A stretch of DNA of 64,000 nucleotides, from NCBI RefSeq assembly GCF_029910235.1, contig NZ_CP112876.1, positions 62,001 to 126,000 of the forward strand, given 5' to 3'. Made by a program: the position numbers and the translations under genes. The stretch is from Pseudanabaena galeata CCNP1313 (GTDB lineage Bacteria > Cyanobacteriota > Cyanobacteriia > Pseudanabaenales > Pseudanabaenaceae). Position 1 is the stretch's first letter; every line of letters starts with the position of its first letter. This document shows, in pieces, positions 52,843 to 63,800 of this stretch. The notes below the pieces were generated by a model. The model searched no databases. It was not told the origin of the DNA and saw only the letters and a program-made list of their open reading frames with translations.

Positions 52843-54171
52843 TTATTGAAGTAAGGCAGTATCTACAGTTCTACTGTATGCCGATCTATTCATGCTTGGC
52901 ATCTTGTAACTCCAAGCCTGCTCATGCATAATTGATCGCGCTAATACGTGACGATAGAGTTCACTCAGTTGGATCGTCACACCTGTCCAACTATAGTGCT
53001 GATTCACATTCGCTGAAGACTGCTTCCGCATTTTTCTAACCCATAATTCATCAAAGAGAATTCGATGAATACTATTAGCAAAATCTTCATTATTCTTCGG
53101 CTCAACTAATAATCCTGTTTCTTCATGAATGATGGTAAATTTCAATCCACCGACATTAGATGCGACCACAGGTACACCACAAGCCATAGCCTCGATCGCA
53201 ACTAGTCCGAAAGGTTCATAATGACTAGGAATTACGCACACATCAGCCGCAGTATAATAAAGCGGTAAAATATCATGTCCAATCCTACCTGCAAAAACGG
53301 TAGAATCCCTAAGCCCCAGTTCATCTATAAGGTTTTCAATTCTATTTCTTTCAGCACCATCAGACATATTGATCGAGCTACCGCCGACAATGATCAACTT
53401 GAGATTTTTCAGATCATGACTTTTGAGGATGGCAAAGGCGCGTACTAAAGTCTCAATCCCTTTTCTCTCATCAAATCTACCAACATAGAGAACAACTTTT
53501 TCGCAGTTATCTAACTTCAACTTAGCGCGAGCATGGGCCTGTGATGAGGGGTGAAATTTGGTTATATCAGTTCCACAGGGAATAACTTCGATTTGACCGC
53601 GAGTTGAAACCAGCGATCGTAAAGTCTCCTGCTCCTGAGGACTAGTTGCTACGACACAATTAGCCTGTTCTAAAATCTCACGCTCAATCCTTAAACGGGT
53701 GTTGGCAACTTGAGGGATTTCTACTAAAGATTGATATTTTACGGCTGCTAAGGAATGATAAGTATGTACCAACTGGATTCCACTGGTTTTCTGTAATTCC
53801 ATGCCAACCCAAGCTGATAGCCAATAATTTGTATGAACTAAAGGATAATTTATTCCCTGAATCTTTTGGAATGCTTGAAATGAATTCAAAAATTCTGGCA
53901 TAAGTTCAAACAGTCGATCTCTGGGAATATGCGACTCCATACCTGCTTTGAGCCGAATCGTTCGACAATGGGGCGAATGCTGCACGATCGCATCAGTATC
54001 AGGATGGCTCTTACGCGTAAACATATCCACTTGCCAACCCAAAGCAGCAAGGGTTTCACCCACATGACGCACGTATACATTTTGTCCCCCAGCTTCTTCT
54101 GAGCCAATTTCTGCCGCAGGATCGGCATGATCAGAAATAAGAGCGATCGCCTGTCTATTCAAACTTAACAT
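52843..54171 (-). CDS. GT4-family glycosyltransferase (GT-B fold)
   Basis: 442 residues from ATG 54171, chosen for AAAGGAGAA just upstream; an earlier in-frame ATG (54222) would overlap a palindrome. AEIGSEEAGGQNVYVRHVGE is the glycine-rich acceptor loop of sucrose-phosphate-synthase/MshA-like enzymes. VLYVGRFDERKGIETLVRAF and PSHYEPFGLVAIEAMACGVP with the E-x7-E pair are the donor site. It could make sucrose phosphate or another glycoside, but the acceptor is unknown. It is adjacent to another GT4 gene on the same strand. Confidence 0.88.
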   Translation of the reverse strand: MLSLNRQAIALISDHADPAAEIGSEEAGGQNVYVRHVGETLAALGWQVDMFTRKSHPDTDAIVQHSPHCRTIRLKAGMESHIPRDRLFELMPEFLNSFQAFQKIQGINYPLVHTNYWLSAWVGMELQKTSGIQLVHTYHSLAAVKYQSLVEIPQVANTRLRIEREILEQANCVVATSPQEQETLRSLVSTRGQIEVIPCGTDITKFHPSSQAHARAKLKLDNCEKVVLYVGRFDERKGIETLVRAFAILKSHDLKNLKLIIVGGSSINMSDGAERNRIENLIDELGLRDSTVFAGRIGHDILPLYYTAADVCVIPSHYEPFGLVAIEAMACGVPVVASNVGGLKFTIIHEETGLLVEPKNNEDFANSIHRILFDELWVRKMRKQSSANVNQHYSWTGVTIQLSELYRHVLARSIMHEQAWSYKMPSMNRSAYSRTVDTALLQ

Positions 54172-54190
54172 AGTCTTTTTCTCCTTTTGT

Positions 54191-54231
54191 ATTAAAGAAT
54201 TGTTGGCGCTTAGCGCCAACAATTCTTTAAT
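54191..54231. repeat. Perfect palindrome between two glycosyltransferase genes, 19-bp arms, loop TTA
   Basis: ATTAAAGAATTGTTGGCGC - TTA - exact complement. It overlaps the last bases (including the stop) of the upstream gene and sits 20 bp before the next start. Confidence 0.65.
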
Positions 54232-55303
54232 AGGTTTGCATTACCAAGTCGTGCTTCTGCCCATTTCGAGAATACTTTTCTGCCAAAATCTTTTGATATA
54301 CAGCTTCATAGCCATCTGTCATGCGTTTTGCTGTGAAATTTATCAAGACATGATCGCGACAAGTGCGCCGATCTAATCTAGCTGCGAGGGCGATCGCATC
54401 TACACATTCATCAACAGTCTGACAGAGAAACCCGCTCACTCCATCGGCGATTACTTCGGGAGCTGAACCTAAACTGATGGCAATTACAGGAGTTCCTGTT
54501 ACCATCGATTCGATCATTACTAGTCCAAAGGGTTCTTTCCATGTAATGGGAAAAAGCGTTGCCACAGCTCCACCCATAAGAACACTCTTTTGATGGTGAT
54601 TAGCCTCGCCTAGAAATTCAATTTGGCTGCCACCAATATGGGGAAGAATTTTTGTCTCAAAGTATTCCAAATCTACAGCATCAACTTTTCCAGCCATTTT
54701 AAGATGCCACCCTGAACGTTTGGCGATCTCAATCGCTAAATGCGCTCCCTTTTCAGGAGAGATTCGACCCAAAAAAGCCAGATACGGTGGACGTTCTGGC
54801 TTGGGATAAAAACTATAAGTATTAGGAGCAATGCCGTTATAAACTGTAGATACATAGTTTAAGCCTAAATTCATATCCCTCTGAGAGTTAGAAATGCTAA
54901 TGAATGGTTGATTTCTTACATGGCTAAATAGCTTCTCATTATCGGGTGTGAAAATGCCATGGAGAGTATGAACTGTAGGCGTTTTCACTAAATTGGTATA
55001 GGGCAATGATACACAACCTACATGGGAATGGATTATATCAAATTGAGCAGCATTTTCGTACACACGACTCATGTTTAACATGTCATAGATGTTGGGATCT
55101 TTAACGCTGGTATCTAAACGTAATGCTCTGGGATGAACGGATTCTAACTTAGCTGAGGTTATAGAATCTCCTGAAGCAAATAGAGTGACATCATGACCAC
55201 GCTTGACTAATTCTTCGGTGAGTAAGCTGACCACAAGTTCAGTACCGCCATAGGCGGGGGGAGGAACCTGCTCCCATAGTGGGGCAATTTGGGCAATTCT
55301 CAT
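54227..55303 (-). CDS. GT4-family glycosyltransferase
   Basis: 358 residues from ATG 55303, with ACAGGAGA upstream. RIAQIAPLWEQVPPPAYGGT, ELVVSLLTEELVKRGHDVTL is the family start; PPYLAFLGRISPEKGAHLAI and FPITWKEPFGLVMIESMVTG with E-x7-E form the nucleotide-sugar site. It resembles cyanobacterial transferases of unknown acceptor that often neighbour SPS-like and debranching genes. Last 11 bp lie within a palindrome. Confidence 0.88.
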   Translation of the reverse strand: MRIAQIAPLWEQVPPPAYGGTELVVSLLTEELVKRGHDVTLFASGDSITSAKLESVHPRALRLDTSVKDPNIYDMLNMSRVYENAAQFDIIHSHVGCVSLPYTNLVKTPTVHTLHGIFTPDNEKLFSHVRNQPFISISNSQRDMNLGLNYVSTVYNGIAPNTYSFYPKPERPPYLAFLGRISPEKGAHLAIEIAKRSGWHLKMAGKVDAVDLEYFETKILPHIGGSQIEFLGEANHHQKSVLMGGAVATLFPITWKEPFGLVMIESMVTGTPVIAISLGSAPEVIADGVSGFLCQTVDECVDAIALAARLDRRTCRDHVLINFTAKRMTDGYEAVYQKILAEKYSRNGQKHDLVMQTY

Positions 55304-55466
55304 TATGAATCTCCTGTCTATAACTTTTATCACAGGCTGTTATGATGGCTGCGATAGAAATTTGTTGTCTTACTAGGAAGACCATAACTGAGCAATGGTT
55401 GAGATCATGTATGCCAAAATCGCTAAATTACTTGATTTGTATAGGAACGTATTGAAACTTGATAGA

Positions 55467-55577
55467 ACGTCAGTTCGACGAAAGCGAAAAATGGTAAGAA
55501 TCGCTTAGCGATTCTTACCATTTTTCGCCATTTGCGTCGTGCGAAGCACGCCGCAAATGGCTATATCGAACTCACGT
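55467..55577 (-). repeat. Mobile palindromic element, family R, copy 3 (reverse)
   Basis: 111 bp, ACGTCAGTTCGA / TCGAACTCACGT. The flanking 7-mers TGATAGA and TAAAGAT do not match, so the duplication has decayed or ends recombined. One hairpin has a single mismatched pair, half-way between copies 1 and 2. It is part of the 510-bp gene-free gap 55304-55815. Confidence 0.88.
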
Positions 55578-55614
55578 TAAAGATGTATGCAGATGGCTAG
55601 AAGCAATCAAAACC

Positions 55615-55719
55615 TACAGCAATTGCTGATCGGATGAGCCACAAGAAAAAATCTTGAAAATATTATTTTGCAACATTTTCAGGATTTTTCTTGGTTTGGT
55701 TTTGATCGCAAGTCCCTAG
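55615..55719 (+). repeat. Palindromic element, family E, copy 5, right end diverged
   Basis: TACAGCAATTGCTGATCGGA, TGAGCCACAAGAAAAA, imperfect palindrome, TTTTTCTTGGTTTGGTTTTG, ATCGCAAG. It abuts family A copy 2 with 6 bp between. Confidence 0.6.
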
Positions 55720-55725
55720 TTTTTA

Positions 55726-55837
55726 TAGCAATGTAAGTTTTGCTTAGGACATAAAACCAAAAAGGTGAGTGGCGGCGCGAAGCGCCGCCACTCACCTTTT
55801 TGGTTTTGATTTTTTCTAGATATCTCTTGCGTTGCTA
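55726..55837 (+). repeat. Mobile palindromic element, family A, copy 2, in a thioredoxin stop codon
   Basis: 112 bp with the same ends as copy 1 and TA at 55724-55725 and 55838-55839. The palindrome ACCAAAAAGGTGAGTGGCGG CGC - GAA - complement differs from copy 1 by a paired arm change and a flipped loop. Removing it with one TA restores TTA TAA in the reverse-strand thioredoxin. Confidence 0.92.
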
Positions 55838-56163
55838 TATAAAGACTTCTGAATTGTTTCAGAATAGAACTTTTTAGGCTTAAGTCCTGCAATTTTCTCA
55901 ATTAGGCGATCGCCTTTGAATAGAAGCACTGTTGGGGCAGAGCGCACACCAAATTCAATAGCTAAGTCTGGCTCTTCGGTCATATCAATATCAACTAGAT
56001 AGAAATTGCCATCTTGTTCGGCAGCAAGTTGATGGAGCAAAGGTTTTAAGGTTTCGCAAGCACTACAATGGGGCGCACCAACTTCCAGAAGAATCAACTT
56101 ATCCGATTCTGCTTTCAGCTTCTCAAAAGCAAGACGACCTTGAAATACAACTTGTTCTGACAC
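55816..56163 (-). CDS. Cytoplasmic thioredoxin-like protein, C-terminus extended by a mobile element
   Basis: 115 residues, AAGGAGAAAT upstream. The active site is Cys33-Ser-Ala-Cys36 (EVGAPHCSACETLKPLL) instead of CGPC, with cis-Pro in SAPTVLLFKGD. The native end was ...ETIQKSL-TAA, as in the paralogue at 30036 (IIQKPL-TAA). The family A insertion in that TAA adds YSNARDI and a TAG. It is last in the ccdA-trxB cluster and would pass electrons from TrxB if TrxB were intact. Confidence 0.88.
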   Translation of the reverse strand: MSEQVVFQGRLAFEKLKAESDKLILLEVGAPHCSACETLKPLLHQLAAEQDGNFYLVDIDMTEEPDLAIEFGVRSAPTVLLFKGDRLIEKIAGLKPKKFYSETIQKSLYSNARDI

Positions 56164-56211
56164 GATTATTTCTCCTTTTTTTTGATTAAACTTTTTACTT
56201 TTTACTTTTTA

Positions 56212-57359
<1,148 letters not shown>

Positions 57360-58209
57360 TAGTAGTTTTATCAATGGTTTTGATATAGCCTTTTTCATCT
57401 AAATCAATTTGACCTGCAAAAAGCTGCGTATTTGGTGTATGCCCGATCGCATAAAACAGACCACCAACTTGTAATTCAGCAATAGCATGATCTTTCTGAT
57501 CTTGAATCTGAATACTTTGCAATACATCATCACCTTGGGCGCTTATCGGTAAGACTTGCCAATGGATTTGGATTTTGTCATGGCTTAGAACTCGCTCTTG
57601 CATTACCTTAGAAGCACGAAGGCGATCGCTACGCACTAGCAAATGCACCTTACTCGCATATTTGGTTAAATAGAGTGCCTCTTCCGCCGCCGAATCACCA
57701 CCACCAACTACCGCGATTTCCACATTCTGAAATAAGGGATTTGTACCATCACAAATTGCACAGGCGGAAATGCCGTTATTCCAAAATTGCGTTTCCCCTT
57801 CGATATGTAAGCGCTTGGCGGTTGCTCCTGTGGCAATAATCACCGCTTTCGCTTTCACCTCAAGATCGTCAGATGTGATCGTAAAAGGGCGATCGCCAAA
57901 ATCCACTTTGACCACATCATCAGTAATTAGCTTAGTTCCCCATCGCAAAGCCTGTTGGCGCATTTCCTTCATTAATTGTGGTCCTTGAATTCCTTTGGAA
58001 AATCCAGGGAAATTCTCCACTTCGGTAGTGGTCATCAATTGCCCACCTGGTAAACCTCCTGCGGCAAATCCTTCAAACATCAAAGGTTCAAGTTGAGCGC
58101 GAGCCGCATAGATTGCCGCCGTATAACCTGCGGGACCTGAACCAATAATTACCAGTTGTTCTACCATGTATATCTATCCTTGAGATTCTTAATTAATTCC
58201 CAATAGAAC

Positions 58210-59085
58210 TTAACCGCCAATAAACCACTGTACACCTACAAATAGATAGTAAATTCCTGCCAAAATCAGCGCGATACTTCCAAATTTGGTGATTCCTTCC
58301 GAGTATTTCATCAGCAGGTTGGCTTGCTTGGCAAAACCAGTCAACAAACTAGATAAGAAGATCACAATCGTATAGCCCAAGGCATAACTTACCATCGTCA
58401 ATACCGATAGAACTTGTGAACCACTTGCCGCCGAAGCCGCAATCACTGCAAACAGCACAGGACTAGCACAGGGAGAACTAACCAAAGCGTAGGTTAAACC
58501 AACTCCAAAAGGACCAAAATTAGTTCCGCCAACATTAACTTGAGGTAAAGGAATCTTAATCAAGCCCAACAAACCGAGTCCCATGATTAAAATAATTGCT
58601 CCGACAGCCACATTAATGTGACCGCGATATTCCACAATTACAAATCCTGCGAAGGAAGAGACTAATCCAAATAGGCTAAGAATAATTACGTTGCCAAGTA
58701 CAAACATTCCCGCTTTGATAAAGGCATCCTTGCGAGAGGTAATGTTGCGAGTACCGATATAACTCAAATTGAGGGGCAGCATGGCAAGAATGCAGGGAGA
58801 AATACTAGCAATCAAACCACCAATAAATGCGAGAGGCATCAGTACCAATGGATTAGCTGTGTCTTGTTGCGCGAACCATTCCTGATAGCGATTTTCCACA
58901 ACAGAGATGGCATATTCCAGTCCCTTAGATACTGGGTCAATAATTAATAGAGCGAGTACAAACCCTAGAAGTGCTAATCCTCCAAAAACAAACCATTTTT
59001 TAGGTATTTTAGGGCTGTTTTTTTTGGTAGTAGTAGTTTGCATAACAAGATCGGTATCGCGATCGGGTTTCTGAAGGTGGTTCAT
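58210..59085 (-). CDS. ccdA: CcdA-type thiol-electron transporter
   Basis: 291 residues. A short hydrophilic start (HLQKPDRDTDLVMQTTTTKK) and one anchor helix precede the six-helix CcdA/DsbD core. Its two redox cysteines lie in ISPCILAMLPLNLSYIG and LVSSPCASPVLFAVIAA. It moves reducing equivalents from cytoplasmic thioredoxin to extracytoplasmic thioredoxin-like proteins, here most likely the two exported ones encoded just upstream. A trxB and a thioredoxin gene follow, so both sides of the membrane are covered by one cluster. The first 16 residues recur in the chimeric gene at 30036. Confidence 0.9.
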   Translation of the reverse strand: MNHLQKPDRDTDLVMQTTTTKKNSPKIPKKWFVFGGLALLGFVLALLIIDPVSKGLEYAISVVENRYQEWFAQQDTANPLVLMPLAFIGGLIASISPCILAMLPLNLSYIGTRNITSRKDAFIKAGMFVLGNVIILSLFGLVSSFAGFVIVEYRGHINVAVGAIILIMGLGLLGLIKIPLPQVNVGGTNFGPFGVGLTYALVSSPCASPVLFAVIAASAASGSQVLSVLTMVSYALGYTIVIFLSSLLTGFAKQANLLMKYSEGITKFGSIALILAGIYYLFVGVQWFIGG

Positions 59086-59152
59086 AAAAGGTTCCTGAGA
59101 TGAATGATGAAAAGCATTCCATTTGTCTTAGACAAATGGAATGCTTTTGAGA

Positions 59153-59815
59153 TTATTTTGTCAGCGCAGCATCCAAAACTTTGGTGTAAGCCATTTTGTC
59201 GGCATTGTTGCGATGTTGAGCCAAGATTTTGCCCGTGGCAGGATCGACAATTGTGAGAGATCCCGTTTGGGTTTTATTCTCGGCAAGAAATTTGCTCAGT
59301 CCTAGCTCTTGAGCAGTAGCTTCCGCTGCCGCCGTGGTGGATTTGTCAGATACATCTAGCACCACAAATTCCACTTTACCTTCATATTCCTTTTTTAGAT
59401 CGGAGACGGTTGGGGCGATATTTTTGCAAGCAGAACACCAACTAGCATAAACATCAACCACAACGGGCTTGCCTTGCAGCTTTTGCGCCAGAGGTCCACC
59501 AATAGAAGCGGCCGAGGCAGATTTTGCAGCACAAGGGTCAGCTTTCTTCGCAGCACAAGGGTCAGCAGATTTTGCAGCACAAGGATCGGCTTTCTTGGCA
59601 GCACAAGGGTCAGCAGATTTTGCAGCACAAGGATCGGCTTTCTTGGCGGCGCAAGGGTCAGCAGATTTTGCAGCACAAGGATCGGGTTTAGTTGCCGTAG
59701 TGGTTGTGGTGCTAGCAGCATTGTCTTTGGATGCTTCTGGTGTAGCGCAAGCAATAAATACGCCCGTACTCAAGAGTGCGATCGCTGCGAATGAAGCCAG
59801 ATACTTAATTTTCAT
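59153..59815 (-). CDS. Exported thioredoxin lipoprotein with cysteine-containing tandem repeat linker
   Basis: 220 residues. Lipoprotein signal LASFAAIALLSTGVFIACAT (Cys23 anchor). Residues about 45-98 are seven copies of DPCAAK(S/K)A, placing a cysteine every eight residues. The thioredoxin domain follows: VVVDVYASWCSACKNIAPTV with Cys-Ser-Ala-Cys, then GSLTIVDPATGKILAQ. It is probably reduced by the CcdA protein encoded next. The seven linker cysteines could bind soft metals or form mixed disulfides; this is inference. It is a paralogue of the gene upstream. Confidence 0.9.
   Translation of the reverse strand: MKIKYLASFAAIALLSTGVFIACATPEASKDNAASTTTTTATKPDPCAAKSADPCAAKKADPCAAKSADPCAAKKADPCAAKSADPCAAKKADPCAAKSASAASIGGPLAQKLQGKPVVVDVYASWCSACKNIAPTVSDLKKEYEGKVEFVVLDVSDKSTTAAAEATAQELGLSKFLAENKTQTGSLTIVDPATGKILAQHRNNADKMAYTKVLDAALTK
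59521..59683 (-). repeat. 24-bp tandem repeats coding DPCAAK(S/K)A
   Basis: Seven 24-bp units, alternating AAA-AGC/GCT and AAG-AAA ends so that every second unit is most alike, which suggests expansion by doubling of a 48-bp pair. The frame is kept. Confidence 0.9.
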
Positions 59816-59900
59816 GTAGTTCTTTCCTGTTTAGAATATTGTTAGGTAAATGTAATGTCAGTAACTTGGTATAAATGGGTTGAGGGTAAGCGAGAATGTC

Positions 59901-60398
59901 TTACCTTTTTGCCAAAGCTGCATCTAAGACCTTGGTATAGGTAGACTTATTAGCATTATTGCGGTGTTGCGAAAGGATTTTGCCTGAAGATGGATCGACA
60001 ATAGTTAAAGAACCTGTTTGAGTTTTATTGGCGGCAAAGAAATTGCTGAGTCCTAGCTCTTTGGCGATCGCCTCTGATTTGGCTGTGCTGGATCGATCTG
60101 ATACATCTAGCACTACAAAGTGAACTTTGCCTGCGTATTGTTGTTTAAGTTGGGAAAGGGTTGGGGCAACATTTTTGCAAGCAGCACACCAACTAGCGTA
60201 GATATCAACAACGACAGGCTTACCTTGCAACTTTTTGGCGAGAGGTCCACCGACAGAGGTGGATTGGGCATAGGCGGCTTCACCTGCGATCGCTTCCGAT
60301 AGGGATTTTTGGAGCGATTCTGGCTTTGCTAAGGCGATCGCTGTGCCAACACTTAACAGGGCGATCGCGGTCAATGTTCTCAGGTACTTAACTTTCAT
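59901..60398 (-). CDS. Exported thioredoxin-like protein
   Basis: 165 residues. Signal peptide LRTLTAIALLSVGTAIALA, linker, then VVVDIYASWCAACKNVAPTL with Cys-Ala-Ala-Cys and GSLTIVDPSSGKILSQHRNN. It is highly similar to the domain of the lipoprotein downstream but lacks the cysteine-repeat linker and lipobox. It is first in the redox cluster. Its upstream region (60399-60600) is duplicated at 30888-31110, before a decayed copy of the gene. That leader shows no clear promoter. Confidence 0.9.
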   Translation of the reverse strand: MKVKYLRTLTAIALLSVGTAIALAKPESLQKSLSEAIAGEAAYAQSTSVGGPLAKKLQGKPVVVDIYASWCAACKNVAPTLSQLKQQYAGKVHFVVLDVSDRSSTAKSEAIAKELGLSNFFAANKTQTGSLTIVDPSSGKILSQHRNNANKSTYTKVLDAALAKR

Positions 60399-60789
60399 TG
60401 GAATTGCTCAGGTGAAATATTGGGCTGAATTCAAGACTAAGCCTATTAAAGATGAGAAAAATGAGTGTCAGATGAGGAGTAGATGGATATTACATAAAGC
60501 TTGCAAATTTAGGAAGGTATCGCTTCCACCTTGGGAGGTTTATCCGATCAAGAATTATTTATTTGTTTCTTATGTCAAGGTAGTGTCAAAGTCAAATTTG
60601 TAACAAATGATACTTTTTGAAATAATCTGACTACTCGTATAAGCTGGAATGGCTGGATGGTAAGCAGGTGAAGATGGGGTTTATCTCAGTGTCTAAACAA
60701 TGCTGATACATCGGTTGATGACTATATTAGTTATTGCCTATTGCCAAAAGACAAATTGGCGTAGCCATTACTCAACTAACAGCCGTGCA

Positions 60790-60826
60790 GTTTCAATCCC
60801 TAAAAGGGTTTCAGAGGCTTTGAATC
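60790..60826 (+). CRISPR. Single CRISPR-like repeat beside the Tn3 transposon
   Basis: A 37-bp sequence starting GTTTCAATCCCTAAAAGGG and ending AGAGGCTTTGAATC, close in plan to the GTTTCAATCCCTxATAGGG repeats common in cyanobacteria. It is followed by 36 bp with no match in the window, the size of a spacer, and then by GGGGG, the likely Tn3 end. No second repeat and no cas gene is visible. The rest of the 535-bp gap before the transposase shows no gene. Confidence 0.45.
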
Positions 60827-60862
60827 CCGCCCGTCGTGAACTCAGGCAAGATTAAGCCACTA

Positions 60863-63800
60863 GGGGGTAGCTACAGGATACGTGTAAAAACCTGCAAGAT
60901 AGCCTTCAAATATAGACCAGTCATACATTTGAGCTATACCGAATCAAGAGGGATTAAAATAGCACCTTCCAAGGGAAATGGAATAGATTGCAAATCAATC
61001 ACAAAATCGCCATAGCGCTTCAAATGCCTCGTCAAGTAAGGGCTGAGAGTCACCAACATCGAACGATCAAACTTGAAACCCTCCGCCTTGAGTTGCTGAA
61101 TCACGAGAGAAAGGTCAACAGCATTATGAAGAATGACCGCATTAGCAACCAGATCGAGATACTTGAGACGCTTCTCCTGCTCTTCAGGATCATTTTCCGT
61201 AATAACACCCTCCTTACCAAAAAATATCCAATCAAGGAAATGATTGTAGCCCTCCACCACATTTGTACAAGCCGTAATCTCGCGGCGCAAACCACGGTCA
61301 GAAATATATTCCAGTAGAAATACTGTACGAACAACCCGTCCTAATTCCCTGAAAGCCTGATAGAGACGATTTTTGCGACTGTAACTACCAAGCTTTCGTA
61401 ACAGCGTCGAAGGCAACAACTTACCTGATTGAATTGATAAAACAACCCGCATCAAATCCTGCCAGTGAGTACGAATTAACGACCAATCAACCACATCTTT
61501 AAACAATGGGTCAATATACTCATAAACAGAGTCCAGACTGGGACGAAAGAACTTACAGTCCTGCCAGTTACGAATCCGAGGCATGAGTTTAATTCCCAAC
61601 AGATAAGACAAGCCAAACACAGTAGTAGACTGTCCTTGGGTATCAGCGTGCAAAGTATCAGGTTGGATATCGGAAGTATTCTTGAGTAAACCATCAAGAA
61701 TATAAACTGCTTCCCAAACACCACAATTGATGAAATGGGTAAACAGAGCAATATAAGTATCAGATACATGATGGTAAGCAATCCCCCCATAGCCACCATA
61801 ACGAATGTGATACTCAGACATTAAATTATTCTCATAAAGCTGAAACTTACTACCATCAGCCGCCGCCCGTTTGCCAGTTCCCCAACACTTCGGTAACTCC
61901 AAGCGATTATAAGCATTAATCAAATCTCGCATCGCCGCCTCAAGTTGAGGAATCGAAATATGTTGACGATTCACATAAGCCAGCATCCTTGAACTGACCT
62001 GTCCGCGAGTATGACGAGCAGTTTGATTAGGACCAAGATTACAACCATAGCCAAACACCGTTAAGATATAACGTTCAGACGGATTCTCAATCTTTGACTC
62101 AGAACCAGAAACATGACCAAAGTGGCGCACCCAATTGAGCCAATGTTCCACATTACAGAGAATATCCAAAACACTACGTTCAGGGAGCCGTTGTAAAATT
62201 GCCGACTCCAACTCTATCGCACCCGATGGAGGCGGCTCCGCCGTAATCCTTTTGAGTACAGGTACAGCATCAGCACTAATCGTCACTTGTGTACCATCCT
62301 TACAGATTTGGTCTACAGCAATCGCAGTTTGAGTCAAACAAGATTGAAGCTGTTCAACAAATTTAGCCGCCGTAAGCGCCATACCTGTTTGTTGGCAGTA
62401 ATCAGCCAATTTTGGCTGACACTCATCCCAAGACAATAACTGTTCGCGGAAGTCAGCATAGTTTTCCGAACCCACCACACAAGCATCACCACTTTTCAAC
62501 TCGGCTGCCAAATAGGTAAAGACACAGACCTCGAATTGCTGACGGACTAACTGTGAAATACCATCAGATTCAACCACCACTAATCGTCGCCAGCGATCGC
62601 TCATAAAGCTTAAATCGAGATCTTCCGCAGACAACCATTTAGAGCGACGGTTTTCATGAGCCAAAACCAGAGTCAAAGCTGCCGTCAAGGAAAGATCTTG
62701 GCTAGCAGACTGGATTTCTAACCCACGCACCAAGGGAAACAAAACCGAACGATAGCGACTATAAAACCGCCATATTAAAGGCAAATAATTATCGGTATTG
62801 TAAGCCGTAATCTCCTCGCACTGTGCTAATAAAGCGGCAGCTCCCCCATGGGTTTCCAAAACAGATTGCACCCGTCCACCCAAACTCGCCGTATCAGTCT
62901 CCCCAGTTGATGTCTGTAAAATCTCGGTTAGCACTGCCAACATCGATTCAGTTTTGGTCAAATTCTGTTCTCGTAACTCCACCAATTTATCTTTGGCACA
63001 TTGATGCATTTTCTGCACGCGCTTGAGAAACATCTCTACTAAATGGTCACGGGTTTTAACTTGCACACGATAGAGCAGGCATACCAACAGAGCGCGACGT
63101 TTCGCTAGATTCATCTCTCGGAGATCTGTCATTGCCAAGGCTTTTGCTTGTGCTGCAAAAGATTTGACCTTGGCAGGGGCAATTTTCAGCAGCAACTGCC
63201 TTGCATCACCAAAAGTAAGTATTTGGTCAAACTTAGTTTGTAAAGCCTGAATATGAGAGAGGCGATCACTTTTCGGTGCTGCTCTCAATAAGCTGAAAGT
63301 TAATTCCGATTCTGGCGTTGAATTAGAGACCAATTCATCCACAAAGGCTTGTTGATTTGGACTCATCGCCTTAGCAATACGCTGAAACAAGCGGTTATTC
63401 ACAACAGCACGGATATGACCGACCAAACGATCAATCGTACTAAAAGCAGGTAATTCATAACGCGCTTTCACCAACTCTTCAACCGCAACATTGATTAAAT
63501 CAGCAGGATATTCCATGATCTCCGCCGATGTAGCAATGACAGTAGCGATCGCCGTTTGCGCCTTGCGGTCGAAAGGACTAACTCTCAAATAAGCCCGAAT
63601 CGCCTCAGCATAGTAGTAACGAGAACGTTCGGGCGGGATAGCACAGATATTAGCACTGAGGTTTAAGCAAGCCCGAATATGACTGATCACTGTGGGCGGT
63701 ACATCGGATGACAGTGGGAAATATCCCAATCGTTGAAATGACTTGAGCATGACTAAAAATCGCAGTAACCCCCGCTTACTTTTGACATGACCCTTCGCTA

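Noticed and set aside
59469-59819. Forward frames of 106-116 residues with repeats
   Set aside because: They mirror the DPCAAK repeat of the reverse-strand thioredoxin gene.
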